Part shown: one piece after another, positions 9,601-24,600 of the stretch
Position numbering within the stretch: position 1 is the first letter of the stretch
Layout of the letters: each line of letters opens with the position of its first letter
Source of the DNA: Symsagittifera roscoffensis
Lineage: Eukaryota > Xenacoelomorpha > Acoela > Convolutidae
Reading direction: 5' to 3'
Length of the DNA: 64,000 nt
NCBI RefSeq assembly: GCF_963678635.1
Contig: NC_087068.1
Span: 44,025,759-44,089,758 of the forward strand
Translations under genes and position numbers: made by a program
Notes under the pieces: generated by a model
Seen by the model: the letters and a program-made list of their open reading frames with translations, nothing else
Database searches by the model: none
Told to the model about the DNA's origin: nothing

Positions 9601-12600
9601 TTTTATTTTCTTCAAAATTTCAAACTCTCAACCCTGAAGTTGGGGGCTATCAAAGTACTCTCTGATATATATTAAATTTGAGGGGGAAGCGCGCTCCTAA
9701 AAACGCTATTTTTTGGTCAAAATTTTCCGAAAAGTGCCTAAAAACGCCTTTTTGGCCTGTTTTTCACAAAATTTTGCATGCGGCGCGGAAAATTTGACCA
9801 GAACAGGGTCTTTTTTAGTGATTTGGAAGAGCTGGGAAAATCAATTTGGTCGACTTAAAAAAAGTTCGACAAATTTTTTTTGAAAATCCGCCCCCTCGAG
9901 AAAACCCTAGATCCGCCGCCCCTGTATGTTAATTCTTGTTTCAAACATCAGATGTGACCGCTGTGAACTACTTTTGAGTGCTGTGAATATATATTCAATC
10001 TAGAACGGGATGATTTGAACAGGAATTAGTAAAGAAGAAGCTTCCAGTAGAAGACCATAGAGTTTTTTTGAACTAATTATTTAAATCATAGTCAAAATGA
10101 CATTTTTCTAGATATCGGAAGCCAACAGTATTTTCTACATGATTTCACTGTTCATATACGGGGTGTTGGATTCTGCTGATGGTGCACAAGCTAGAAGAAT
10201 TGGCTGCTCCACGCCTATGGGCGAACTATTTGACCATGGAATGGACGCTATCACAATGGGTAAGTGGGTGGCATATAAACCAGCCAAAGGTGACATATAA
10301 ACCAGTCGGTGGCAAATAAATCAGTCGAAAATATTGAGCTGCTAAGAAATAACAGCTACGAAGTAAAATTCATGGAACAGTTGGAGGTACTCACGTAAGG
10401 GCTTGCTGAAATTATAACCCTTACAATGAGAGTTTTGCAATCGAGTTCTTCACTTTTTTTCTAGTTAAAAACAGTCCACAGAATTCTCACATGAACTTGC
10501 TTTATTTTAACTTCAACTTCGTTGAATGATTCTTTTATTTGGCCTAGAGGTAACGGCAATGCTTAGAAAACGGCCAGGGGTTAGAATCCAATGAAACCTG
10601 CACGGATGACTCTCCTACCTCAGGAGGCAGGGATTCGACCACCTGCCGGCCCAAAAGGTCCCCCCTTTGTACTATTTTGATTTTGAAATATCCAAAAGGC
10701 GCCAATATATACTAATTTTGAGGGGGGAGTGCGCGCCAAAAAAAAAAACACAATTTTTTGGTCAAAATTTTCCTAAAAAATTGCCTAAAAACGCCTTGTT
10801 TGGCCCGTTTTTCAAAATTTTGCCTGCATTGCAGAAATTTCGGCCAAAACAGGGATTTATTACTGCTTTGGGAGACAATCAATTCGGTCGACCGAAAAGA
10901 AAAGGTGACAAAAATTTGGACAATTTTTTGAAAATCCACCCCCCGCCCTCGAGAAAATCCTAGATCTGCCCCTGATAGCAACTGTTCTCGGCTTTATTTG
11001 TGGCTAGTGTTTGAGTTAGACTAAGCGTCCGTGGCTGGTGCAATTTTTAGGTTGTAGTATGTCGAAGGTTCGAGTCCGAGACCTCGCCGAATTTTTACTA
11101 ATTCGGACCTATTTTTACTTTTTATTGCTCGTGTTGAAACTCAAGAGCTGCTTTTTGTCGTGTTCTGGCTAGTGTTTGCAAAGCGCAGTTGTGTCTGAAT
11201 TCCCAGAGGAACACAAATTTCGTTTATCCAGTGTTCTTTTAACCGGATAACTTAAGAAGAATGTGCCAATCATAAACAAATCGTGAACTTGAAAGAGCTT
11301 TAACGTGATTACCCTAGTGATAAGCAAGGGTATTGCAATCGGGTGCTAGATTTTTTTCCTAATCACAAAATACAGGATGAACGATTTTTTGGTCTACTCT
11401 ACTTGGATCAATGGACAGAAAGACGGAGAGCTTTTTTGAGTAGTTTGAGGAGCAAACAAATTTTATCTGTTTTCAGGGAAGTTTTTTCGGAGCAACGTGT
11501 TTTTTTTTCGGAGCCACACGTATCTGCTCAAGAGTTGTTTGTCGGCTTTGTTACCGCTACATAAGATTTGTTTCGATGCTTATTTGACAATTAAATTTCT
11601 TTGTGGGATTTTTTAGACAGGCATTTATTCAAGACAAATTTAGGAAAGTTTTTGTTGGATCAATTTTTATATTTTTTTCTACTGCTTTCATTTTATTTTC
11701 GCCGCTTAGTTTGTCCTGCTAACTTGGGTTTTATTGTATGTAGCGCAATACTTCGCTTCTCTTTGTAAGTTTTCTAAAGGTGCAGTTAATTCAATGTAAG
11801 ATTTCGGGTATTTTTACAAATTTTGTACTTTGTTTCGAAAAAAATTTTCACTAAGTTTTTTTGTTCAATTTTTCATTCGTTTTTCTATCGCAAGATTTGT
11901 CATTTGTTTTTCTCTCGAATTTGGCCTAAAGCTCTGCTTCGCCTTTGTGTATATTTTGTCTTCGAAATTCGAAAAATGTCCACCAAAATTCAAATGTATA
12001 TATATTTTTTTTGGTTTCCGTGAATTCTTCCCTTCTCTTCTTTCTTATATCTGTTGCCTATATTTTATGTTCTGTTGGTTTTTTCGGCGTAGTTTCCCAG
12101 CACCGACGACGTTTACCATCGTAAATTGCCTTTTCTAACTTTGTGAACACAGCAAATAATTTAGTTCCATAATTTTTGGGGAATATTTTTGTGCTTTTTA
12201 CCCTTGCAATAAGCAAGGGTATTGCAATCGGGCACTAGCCTTTTTTCTGTAAATATTTTTGGTCACAAACTCTCCAAATTTAGAAGATCTACAGTTTCAC
12301 CCAAGTTTCATATTTCATAGCTCTAGATTTTGGTCTTGAGTTACTGTGTTTAGACTTAATGAGCTACTGGGTCTGCAGCTGAAAACTTTTCTGATAAAAA
12401 AGATTTTTTTGTAGACTTAATTGATTTCGTCCTTTTATTTGTCAACTTTCAATTCAACTTTGAAGAACATAGCTATATTTCATGGATTTTTTGTTTTTAA
12501 ACTTAAATTTACGGTTTGAAGAAAAATTTTAAAGCTTTTTTTAGTTAGTTTTTTGAACAATTTCATTTTAAATCTATTCGCACAGAGTATTCTTTTACTG

Positions 12601-15600
12601 TCAATCTTTTTCCAACCAGAGTTTTTTTGCTTTTTGTCGTCTTAGTTCTCGTAGCCCAAATTCTTTTGTTAGATTCCAGTCTATTTTTTGCAAAATGAAA
12701 ATGGTCGGCTATTTTAGGTTTTTTCTATCTGACTATTTTTATCGGCTTAGTTCCGACAGAATGGACTCTTTTGATAATTTTGTTCCGGTTCATTTGGGCT
12801 TTTTTGCAACGATTTTTTGAAGTTTTTTTTTGAGTTTACTGGTAAGCAAAGACTATGATATGCAGGCAGTTTAGGTTAAAAAGTGCAGATATGAAGTAAA
12901 AGAAACGTCTCACACTTGTCCTACATAGGTAGATGGATGAGTTTTTTCCAAATACTCATTTGAGTCTGGCTTTTAATTTTTTTGGTTGATGCGCAACTGT
13001 CGAATTTTTAGTGATTGTTTTTTAATGTTTTTTTCCCGCGTGATTTAAATGAACTTGCGAGAGCAAGTGTATAGCAACCGGTTACAATTTTAGTGCAAAA
13101 GATCTAGTTGAGCATATTTATGTTTTTACCTACCCGTTCTATTCGTTTTTTTTTTGTATCTCAGTTGTACACTTGCCAACTGTTTTTGTGTATTTTTTCT
13201 CTTGTTTTTTTTAAATTTAAAGCTTTGGTTTTCTTGAAGTTTTTCGGCATATGTTATACGGCTTTGCAGCCTCAGATAGCGTCATTTGTTTGGTAAATAA
13301 ATAGTCAAAGGCTTTTATGATCAGTGTTACCGGCTTAGGTACCCTTTTGTCAGTTTTGTTATTATGCTAAGTTAAGGCCGTCTATTGTTCTTGTTAAGTT
13401 GATTTTCATACGACAAAAATTGTGATGTGAGAGTTTTAGACGCATTTTTATCGCAATTTTTCTCGAGTTTAACGTCGGCTTGTTTTTTGTCGGCTGGATC
13501 ACCATGCTGAGTTTGTATCGTAATGTTCAGCGTCGCCGCTACGACTGAATTTTTTTCAGCTTAATTTTCACCTCGTTTTTTTGTACGTCACTCAGTAGGA
13601 GCTGGTTGAAAGTGCTTGTAGGATTTGGGAGTTGCGTGCTTGTGGGTAAATATTTGAAATAATTTTAGCTTGTCCTTTTTTGCGAAATATCGATCTTGTG
13701 TTTTTTCGAGAAATAGTCATTGTAGGTTCTGGTCTTTTTTGATTCCAGTGCCTAATATAGACTGATTTGAAAGGCTTTAAAAATCTTGGCGTACCGATAG
13801 ATAATTGAGTTTATTTATTGTTGATATGTATCAATTTTGCACATTGTTGTTATCAATTTTGTTGATTTTTTTTGCGTGTGTGCTGAACAAGGTCTCAATT
13901 CCAGCTATCAGCCAAAGATTTAAAAAGATCTTCAAAGTGTTTTTGATCTGCGGGTTTTCGTTTTCACAAGATTTTGTTTAAAAAAGTTAATGTTTGTTTC
14001 AATTTTTAAGAATTTTTGACTACTTTTGATTTGAGCTGTTAAAAATATGAGACCTTTAAACAAAGTTTTCAGGTTGTCCGGAAGCATGATTTCATTCTTT
14101 TTCAATTTGATAGTTTTTAAAAGTAATGAACGTGGTAAAGGCTCTTATATAGGTATTGCTGGTTTTTTTTTCCTGGGAAAATCTCTTACTGTAAATGTGC
14201 ATTTATACATATTGATGCATTTGTGAATGCACTTGGGTATATATGCAATTTTTGAGTTCAATTGAAGTTCATCTTAAAAGTGACTTAAATAGCACTCCAG
14301 ATGCGAACGTGGAAATGGCGCGAAAAAAAATGTGAACGATTTCTAGTTTCGAAAATGGAATTTAATTTTTAGATTTATAGCGGAATAAAAACTTTACCTA
14401 TTGATCCAGTTTTCTCTAGTTGGGTTCATGTTATCAGAAAAGCGCCAATATAGATTGTTCCAGAAATTCAAAGAGCTTAAAGGGCATCTATTTTTTCTTT
14501 GAAAATCGAAAGTTGAGATTTTTTCAAGAAAGTCAGTGTTTTTGTTTTATGTTTAATTGCGTTCATTACCCTTTTCCAATCTTCGATTGGCTAGGTTTTG
14601 TTCTATCTGTCATTTTAAACATAGTTCATCCACCTTTGACAATTTATATTGTTTAGTTCGAGAAAGATTTTTACTATGAAGCACATAAAAATGAATCGCC
14701 TGCTGTTCATCTTGCATTTCGGCTTTCTGTTCAGTTTTGCTAAATAAGCGATTTAACAATAACGGAGCTAAAAACGCTAGAAAAATAAATCAATGCTAGA
14801 AACGCTAGAAAATTAGATCAATGCTAGAAACGCTAGAAAAATAAGATGATTGTTCGAATGGAAACAAACTTGTCCTTAGTGTTGATAAAGTAGAAGTTAT
14901 TGTTTTAGAAGATAATATCTTAGAAAATATTATTTATAGACAAGGAACAATTTCCGCTTAGGAACTCGCTATGTATCTTGAAGTAAAAGTAGACTTTTTT
15001 TCAGCTGAATTGAACAATTTTTTGAGAGAATGGCTGTTGCAATTAAGTTAGTTCACTGCGTGCGACTTATGGTACCGCTAGAAACAAGAATTATGCTTTT
15101 CAGATTGAAATTTTTTTGCATTTAGCTTTTAGTAAGCATTTTCAAAATCTACCTATATCTCAAATTAACTGACCAATTAGACAATTTAACCGGGGAATTA
15201 AAGTGTGCTATCTCCGTTGAAAATATGTCAGGAAGAAAAGAAAGTTGGGCCGTCGGAACACGAGTTCTACTTATCAAGTTTTACCAGCGGAAGTATTCAT
15301 TACCCACCATTGCCTGACTAGAATGTTTCTAACATCTTATGACATGAAATTATCAGGCAGTGTCTATAGCAGAGTAGCTTTGAACTTAAACGAACCTAAA
15401 AAATAAATAAGACACAATAGATTCCTAAAAACAAATTGAGGAAAGAAATCTGTAGCAAACATTAGTTGCAATTTATTGAACAATTTAAACGTAAAGATAA
15501 AAAAGTTAAATCTAAATAAACATTTAAATTTGAATTTGAAAAGTTTTAGTTAGACATACAGGAAAAATTTCCTATTGTCAGATCCATTAGTACATTGCAA

Positions 15601-18600
15601 GATTGGCTTTATGTTAATATTAGTTTTGTTATAATCATTTTCGTAATCATAAAAAGTTATTGTTGTATAATTACATGCCGGTGTAATTGTGGATTTTTAA
15701 CTTATTATGATCAATTTGTTTTGCATCAGCCTGTATTTTCAACCAAAGCGTTGTTTTGAATTTGCATGTTTGTGAAAAACATTTAATTGTATTTTCATTT
15801 GAGTCATTCATTTTTGACTAACATGAATTTTTTTACTAACTCAGCTTATTCGCTGTGTACAAATTTCGGCTGGTTTTTAGTAGTAGTATTGAAATAATTA
15901 CCTCTAAGAGGAATTTACAAAAATAATACAAACAAAGACCGAAAGATAAATTAGGAAATACAGCGTACAATAGCACCGTGTTGGCGATAAACAGGTGCGA
16001 TGGACCCAAATATAGTATGTTTTATTTCGGTTCATTTCAGGCTTGGTAGTGTTGTCTGTTTGTTCGCTACTGCGCTTCAGCTACTTCAAAGTGAGGCTGT
16101 TCATGTTCTGTCTGGGCGGAAACTTCCTTTTCTTCCTCACTCACTGGAGGTCATTCACCTTCGGACATCTTCAGTTCTCAAAGTTAGTGGAACAGTTGAT
16201 AATAAAGATTAAACAGATGTTCCAGCTAGCAGAAAGTATTCCGACTTGTTATTGTTGTCAAAAAACCAAAAGCAAATCGAAACCATGTAATAGATCCTTC
16301 TCATCCCTTGGGCCGTCCGAACAAATATTTAAATTGTCTTCAATTGATTTTTAAAAATGTAAAAGGACAAATATAAAAGAGAACAAATCATCATTTGAAA
16401 GAGTGGCATTTAATTGAAACGTAGCCTTTTTCAAAGCAAGAAGGATCAACATTGGTAATTGTAAACAAAGCAAGGTGGAAAATTGTCCGGTACGAAAACT
16501 CAATTGGAATTTGTTGGTCAATTGAGAAAATTGCTGAAGCTCTTGTTCGATTTCGATCTTTTGCTCGATTTCAAGCAGTTTGATTTTACTATTTTATGCT
16601 TTCAGGGTTGATGCCGTAGAAGGTCAGTTCTTCGTACAATTCCTGTTCCTCATGAATGTCCTGTTGGGCTTTGACTTCTTCTGGTTTGAACTGCCGACTC
16701 CTTCCTTCATTGACGAATTCCTCTTGAGAAGAATGGAAGTGGCAGACGTGATCTTCTTCGCCCTGGTTGTGTTTTGCACCATCAATATCGTGACACAGGT
16801 GTACGAAATATGCTTTGTCAATGGACGAATCACTTACGCTGTAAGTCGTATTTTATGTTTAAGAGTGAACTTAGTGAGTATCGGTCTTGGTGATTTTTAA
16901 TGGTTTTTTTTTCAGGAAAAAGTTTGTTCACGCTCAATGTTGATTTTTCGCGGTTGACTTTTCATTTTTTTCAGATTTTTTTGTTAAAAGCAAGGCAAAA
17001 TAAACTATCGAACAGCAAAAAAAAAGTTGACGAAAAACGTGATCGACTTCTAATTTCGTAAAGGGAAGTTAATTATCAGATTTCCCAGCGAAATAAAAGT
17101 TAAACCTATTGATTCAGTTTTCTCAGATTGGGTAAATTTTGTTCTACAAATTCAAATAGCTTTTAGGCCCTCTGTTTTTTCTTCGAAATCCAAAAGTTGA
17201 ACGTTCTCGAAAAACAAGTCAGTTTTTTCTGTTTCTTTGCGTTCATTACTCTTGTCCAACTGCCAGTTGGCTATGTTTATTTTTTTTGGTGCTGATGAAA
17301 GTGTATTTGGTTTTGAACAAGAGTAGCAAGTTGATTTCAAATAGTGAAGATTTTCCCTAATAGCACTGAATTTCCTTGATGTGCAAATAGCTTGAATTTT
17401 CGCGGTGCGACCTTTGGTTTCTTTTTAAGTCAGTTCATTTCCTTTCTTAAAAAGAAGGCAAATTCTATTGTTGAACAGCAGAAGTGTTAAGGTAATTAAA
17501 AACGTGAATGAATTCTAGTCTCATAAATCGACGTAATTTTGTGAATTCCCAGCGAATAAAAATTTCCCATTGCTTCAGTTTTCTCTAAATAGGTTACTTT
17601 TAAGAAAAAAATTCAAATCATGAACCATTCTTGAAATTTAAAGGGCTTCAACGTGACGTTTTCCTCTTGAAAGTCCAATGTTTCAAGAAATCAATCATTT
17701 GTTCTTCTTTCGAAAATCGAAAGTTTCAAGCAATCAATCTTTTTGAATCAGTTTTCCATGGGTTCTTCCACATTTTTCCAACTGTTTGTTGACGTTTGAT
17801 TAGGTTCGATTAGAATAAAGCTCAAAACTGAATGTAAACTTAAACGGTTTTGAGAACAGACAGGGCGTTTAGTTCAAAAATTTTGGTCCGAAAAGTCGCT
17901 CCCCGCTATGAATCAGTCTGAAAAACAATTTATCAGACCAGTTGTTTTCGACGCAGAACTCTCTCTAAATAAAAATGTTGTCTTTTTCTCGGTAAAAACG
18001 TTGCTAATAGAAATCCTCCGCTTGCATTATTAGTGTTCAAGCTCCAGCTACTTCTTTTTTTGCCTGTTCAGCTTAAAAGTAAAGCTCGTGCTTGGACTGG
18101 GAGAGAACCTAAATTTGATTCCGGCCAGGAGCAGACTTATTTGCAAGTTGAAAGTTTTCCTGGGAAAATGTATTTTTCGGGTTATCTGCTTGTTTTTCTG
18201 CTTATTTTCCTGAGCATGTGTTTTTGGCTTTAAGAGTTTTTAATAACTTTTATCAGAAGTCATTTTCCTTTATTACTGTAATTTCTAAATTTACCAGCTG
18301 TGGTTTTCATTTTTTTCAAAGTTCATTTTCTACGCTTTGGGAGGGAGGCTTCAAATTTCCGAATTTCTCAATTGAATTCAGTTAAGTTTTTCGAGCTTAG
18401 TAACGGATGCGTTAGCGTTGTCTGAATGTTTATATAACGCCGGTGATTATTTTTCTCGACATGTTTTTCCCAAATCGAACTTCATTCGAGACAAACATGA
18501 AAAGTTTTTTGACATTTTTGAAAATATTTTTTGGCATTTGTCTCAGTTTCTGTCGACTTGATTAAAATGATATGCTTGCTTTACAGCATTCAATTTCTTG

Positions 18601-21600
18601 AAAGTTTAACTACTGGCGGAGTACTAATTCCTACAGGGTAGTTTCAGGGGGACTTTTTGAAGTTTTTTACATAGTAAGTTTTTCCCGGCTCAACTGGTGT
18701 CTGCTCAAATATTGTCTGCCTTGTTTCCGCTTCGTAACTTCGACTAAAAAATACCCTTCTATATTTAAGGTTTGGGGCTCAATCCAAAGAGCGGGTTGTA
18801 GGAAGCCCCTTTGCATATGCGACTACGCCCAAATTTTTTTTTTAAAAATGATAAATTATGGTCCTCGGAAAAGTCAAAAGTTTTGATTTTTTGACCGATT
18901 TTTAAACGTTTTTGATTTTCTCGAAAACTACCCGGCCAAAACTAGATTTTTGGGTTCAATCGAAATAACAGGTTGGGTGACTCTCTTCTATATAAGCGGC
19001 TACGCCCAATTTTTTTAAAACAAAAAAGTTTTGGCTCTCGGAAATGTCAGCTCTCTGATTTGTTGACCCTTTTTAAATCTTTTTGTCGATAATTATCCTC
19101 CCAAAACTGATATCATAGGTTTGATCGACCCAACAGGTTGTTGAAAGTTTAACTTTATAATTTGCTACGCCCAGTTTTTAGAAAAAAGTTATGACCTTTA
19201 AACAAGTGAAAGTTGCAAAAATTGAACCATTCGAAAATACGGTTTTGGGATTCTTCCCTTTTTTAGCGGTCACGACCTGCGTTTAGCAGAAAAAAGTTTG
19301 ACTGTTTTATAGAAATTTTTTGATTTTTTTTTTTGAAATATCCTATCAAATCTGATATGAAATTTTCAATCGACTGAAGCGTTTGCGTGAGTTTTTTTCC
19401 GCAGAAGCTTCTACTTCTTAATTTTGTGTAAGAAAAAGGCTAGGTTTTTGGAAAAAATCCAAAATCTCAAAAATTTTCACTCTTCTCACTTAAGTTGAGA
19501 CACAACTAAGGTTTTGGACAAAGTCTAATTTTTGAAATTACGCATTTCGTCCCGCATCAGTAACAAATTCAAAAAATATTAAATATTTTCCTCCAGCTTT
19601 AGCTGAGCCCTAGGTGTCCTTCATCGAGAGGTTCGAAAAGTTTGGTTCACCTTGTTTTTTTCGACTCTTGCTTTTCGACTCATTTTCATGCTTTTTATGA
19701 TTGTGTTGTATCGCAAGTCTCTGAGTTTCGAATTTCGTTTTTTTTTTTGCTTTGGCTTTAAACAAATAACATTAATAAGCATAAATATGCCAGAATGATT
19801 GAATTTTTCTCTTGGGCGCCCGATTTATGTTAATGTGTTCTGAGAGTGTGTTGTTTAGGGCTTGAGAACGTACTCGCCGCTGCCGTGGCTGTTGACTGTG
19901 ATTGTGTTGGCATTCGTCAACTATCTGCTGGTGTCCTACTTCATCTACGACTACATACCCCAGTTCTTCACCATCACTGTCATCGCACCCCTCGTCAAAC
20001 TGTCCTGGACTGTAATCATGTGCTACATGGCCAGGTAGAGTTTTTTGTTCCGGGTACTCTTACTGGGTAGAAAAGAACTTGGCGTAGGGCATTTTTTTTA
20101 TCTAGTCATTTCGGGAAAGCTATTAAAAAAACTCGTGGGCTTACTTCTATAGTAAAGCCTTCTCAGCCATAGTATGGCCTCCTAAAAGAGATTTTCTCAG
20201 TGTCGAGAAAAACTCAGTCGTTGCTTAGTGGACGGGAGAGTATGCTCTCAATTAATTCCCCCATGATTTTTATTTTATTTTGCTATAAATATTTCATTAT
20301 TGCAGCTCATTACTTAATTTACTTGCCCCTCACCTATCTAAAAAAATAGAAATTTTGGAAATGTGAAAAAAATGGGTCATGATGGTTTTTTGTTTCGTTT
20401 TCTTACGGAAAGTATAATTTTTCTCGGTTTGACTTATGATTTCTTTTAAAATTCAGTTAATTTCCTCTGTTTACACTTGCGAAGCAAAGTGTATTAGTAC
20501 GAACGTTCTTTATTTGTTCCAACCTAAGTCGCTTTACAGCTTTTTGATAGCATGTGCTTTGACATTTGATTAGTAAAAAGTTAACACAGCTGATGCATTT
20601 TAAATTCATCAAATGAACCGAAAAAAGTTTCAAACAGCAGTACAATGACAAAAAGTTCGAGGATTATTTCACTTTTTCTTATTTCACTTGATAGAGCTGC
20701 TTTTTGTTCGTGTTCTTGCAAGTGTTCGCGAAGCACAGCTTCGCATCTGTGTAAAAGGAAGGCAAACTCCACTATCTAAAAGCTCACGATCACGAGTTTT
20801 CAAGGGAGTATAGAAATTATCTATTGATGCAACTTTCTCTAAATTGAATAACATTAAGTAAAAAGTGCCAATCATAAACAATTCTTGTTAACGTGATATT
20901 TTTTCTTCCTTCGAAAACTGAAAATTATAAGCGATGTTTTTTTGCAAACGGCACTGTCTGAAAATTCTGTTGCTCTTGCTCAACTTCTAGTTATCCTGAA
21001 TTTTTGAAGAGTTATCGACGGAATACGTGGAAGGACGGAGTTTTTTAGTTAATCACACAAAAAGAAAAACATTATTTATATATAAACGTAGATTATCATC
21101 AGCATTATTCACTAGACTTTATTTGTAGCTGAAAATTCTTTGTTTGATTTGTGAAATGCACGCAAAAACGAATCCTTTTTGTTCCGACCATTGAAAATGG
21201 GGAGAGACATTTTCTATTTGGGTGTTTTAGTTTTTTTCTTTTGGGTGTTCCACGCAAAATCAGTACCACAAAAATTGGAATGTGTATTAAATTCCTTTCA
21301 ATCGTGATTCGAATTAAATTTTCAAAAAAAATGTCCCAGTGTCGAGAAAAACTGGTTACATGTCGAGAAAAACGCTCGTTATATGGAAATTTACTTTTTT
21401 TCAGGCTAAACTAATTGATTTATTTATAATGAAAACGAGTTTTTTGCTTTTTCATTTAGCGCTTATTCGAACAAAAGTATTTACAAAAAAAATTAAGATA
21501 GTGCAAACAAAAACTTTTTTTTTAATTTTAAAAAATGTTTTTGTTTATTCATTTTTTGAAGACAAATGTCAATCATGCCTATTTCACTAATCTATTAAGC

Positions 21601-24600
21601 GATCGTATAGTTCTCAATTCACACCACGCGCTAAAAACGACACTACTTTGCTGAAACGTAAAACAAAACTTTTTTCTATTTTTTTTAAATATGGTCGGAA
21701 CATGATTTGCTACTTGCACAGCAACTGGCTATGCTTGTTGGTGTTCGGGAGAACTTGAAAAACCAAAATAGTCTTTCTCAAAGAATAATAATCTTCTGTA
21801 ATAGGTCAAAGAGCTAGCAAGCCGAAAACATGATTACCATTACAACAAGCCGAAAGTAATATTGTTATGCAACATAGCGTATTATAGTCACTGTTTTTGT
21901 GTAATTGTTACGTAATTATGATGTAATTTCGGCTTCAAGATATGGATATTTGTTTCTGGTGTCGTCAAAATGAGCTTCAATCAGTTTTCATTTGATTCCT
22001 TGACCAAAAAATTAAGTAATTTTGAGAACACCGTATAATTTAAAAAAAAATAGAGAACAAATATGTATTTCTGTTCTAGATGTGCAGTGCCCGCATTTGA
22101 TGTCTGTGTGATTCCATCGATCGTCTTGCTAATGTGGTTCATCTTCCTCAGAAACGGCCTGTTCATGGACTACATTACACGACCTAACTTGGTCTTAAAT
22201 TCCCTATGCGTGAGTCAAATGAATAATATCGAATAGCTCCTTGGCTATCCAGAGTGTTTGTTTTCGTTTTTCAAGTAGCATGTTCTCAACTCTAGCCACG
22301 ATTGTTATATTACCACCTGGGGCGGATTTAGCGCCGCTCCCTTTAGCACTTCGCCTATAAAACATTGCATATAGAACATAAACCTTGAATTTTTGGTCGA
22401 CCAACAGGAAAACTTTTTCAAGACGTCTGTAAATTAGAATTTTGAGAGAGGCTCGTTCGAGAACATTTTGTCTGCGATTTGAAATTCCATCCCTAAAATG
22501 AAGGAAAATTAAGTGCTGCAATAACGAAAATGGCTCAAAAAACGTGAGTGACTTTAAATTTTAAATTACAAGTTTAAAACTTTTAATTTGAATAAAAAAA
22601 TTACTTTTTGGTCTGGCCCTGTTTTCTCTATTTGGGTTAGTTTTATGAAAACAGTGAAGACAAACTCCTCTATCGAACAGAAAACGTGTTAAGGTCACAA
22701 AAAACGAGATTGACGTCTTAGTTTTCAAAAATGGACTTTAATTTTTACCCTTGCGATAAGCAATGGTATTGCAATCGGGCAGGGGCGGATTTAGGGGGCG
22801 ATGGACGCCCCCCTCAGGGATTCGATCCGAAGGGTCCCCCCTTTGTACTATTTTGAGATATCGATTTTTGGTGACGGACCCAAAAAAAATTTTAAAAGCG
22901 CCTTTGGCGCCAATATATACTAATTTTGAGGAGGGAGCGCGCGCCGAAAAAACGCGATTTTTTGGTCAAAATCTATTAAAAAAGTGCCAAAAAATATCCA
23001 ATTTTCTGAAATTGGGTTAATTTCAACAAAAATATTTCCATCGTTAATTTTTCTACAACATCAAAGAGTTTTAAGGCCATCTATTTTTTTCTTCGAAATT
23101 CAAAAGTAAGATTTTAGAAAAACAAGTCGTTTTTTAGGTTTCCTTGCGTTCATTACCCTTTTCCGACTGTCAGTTGGCTATGTTTTTTTTCTTCAAAATT
23201 TGAAGATGGAAAATTTTGTAAAAAGAGTGAGTATTTATGGTTTTCGTGATATCACCCGACCCGAAAAAAGGAAAAACACTCCCGAATAAACTACCTGGAG
23301 CATTCGAAAAATGGAAAAAAACTAAAACACTCCCGAATACAAAGTGTATCTTCATTTGCAATGGTCGGAATAACAAGTCGCTCTCGGATAGATTAAGTGT
23401 AAATAATGCAAAGAATAAAGCTTGATTTTTTGGTGTTGTTTTGGCGAAGAAGTTAGCTCTATAAAACGAAATAAAAATTGCCTCAATATGTAGTCTCTGA
23501 GCTTTTGGACGCTTTTCCAGCTGTCTGTTGGCCTTGTTAGTTAAATCATAGGATCTATGATTATTCCGCCGTATTGACTAATTCTTCAAAACTGCAGCAA
23601 GTAATATTTTTTATTTCTCTCCCCATCAAATTAATAGTAGTCTGGCTCCCCAGCTGTTTCCCTGATCCAATCTATGTAGTCATATACATCAGCATACACC
23701 CCAGGTTTGTGTGATTTGGCACACCCCTGTCCCCAAGAAGTCACTCCGATTAATTCGAAGGCCCCTTTCTCGTTCTGCACTGCAAGGGGACCTCCGGAGT
23801 CTCCTTGACAGGAGTCCCACATTCCGTCCTTGTATCCCGCACAAATCATGCATTCTTTAACTGCACCTCCGTACCAGTTGCCGCTAGAATAATAATGAAC
23901 AAATGGTTATATTTAGACTTTATGCAAGAAAAAAAAACATTTAAGATTAAGTTTGAAAGATTCGTTTCGAAAAAGGGCTTCGGGTTCAACTTTATGAATT
24001 TCTCGTAAATTGGAATAATTTATGTTGAGCGAAACGAGAAAAAATAGTCATGATTTCGAAATTGTGTTTAAGTTTAGTGGTTGTTCTCAGTTCATGTTGT
24101 TTGTTCTACCTGGAGCATATCGATCGTGGAATCACAGGAACATGCAGCACTCCCAAGATGTTTCCGTTGGCTGTCCCATAAGTGTATCCCCACCCCAAAG
24201 TCACCGCTTGCTCGCCTCCTTGAACTTCGAAACTCGGTAGACATATCGGTTGAATCATATCTGTGAAGGGAACTGGTTCCGTCAGTTTGATGATTGCAAT
24301 GTCGTTGACAATTCCATTTTGGTAGTCGGGATGAATAAAGATACGCTCAACGTACCGTCTCTCTTGGCCTTTTTCGTAGGTGTATCCCTTTTTTAGGACT
24401 CTTTTTCAGTACCCGTCCTATTTTTTCGGTCTCCGAAATGCTCCCATTACTCTTATGAAAAGTCAATAATCACTTTTGTGAACTCATTACTTCTTGGGAC
24501 ATTTCAATTGCATTTTTATTATTTGATGATCTCTTTTTATTTTCGATATATCGAAAAAAGGCCAATCATAAAGTGTTTTAAAGTTTGCAAGCTATAAAAA

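Larger units (their letters stand above)
10260..16040. other. Intron 3 of the phosphotransferase gene
   Basis: 5.8 kb, AT-rich and T-rich on the + strand. It holds an R2 copy, a tRNA-like segment, two copies of a GCAAGGG hairpin repeat (11313-11346 and 12200-12320), a short tandem repeat at 14766-14843, and part of the R3 dispersed family (14100-14660). No further gene seen. Confidence 0.6.

Noticed and set aside
9005-9665. CRISPR-like array
   Set aside because: The repeat units are contiguous and about 168 bp long, with no short repeat and unique spacers; the DNA is eukaryotic.
11823-12138. Overlapping Phe-rich ORFs on the + strand
   Set aside because: They are T-rich intron DNA; the hydrophobic look follows from base composition.
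12200-12240. A definite Helitron 3' end
   Set aside because: The hairpin and CTAG are suggestive, but repeat copies at 62230 share sequence downstream of this point and no 5' TC end was seen.
22204-22521. 105-codon ORF on the - strand
   Set aside because: It overlaps the end of phosphotransferase exon 7 in the other strand and has no recognisable domain.
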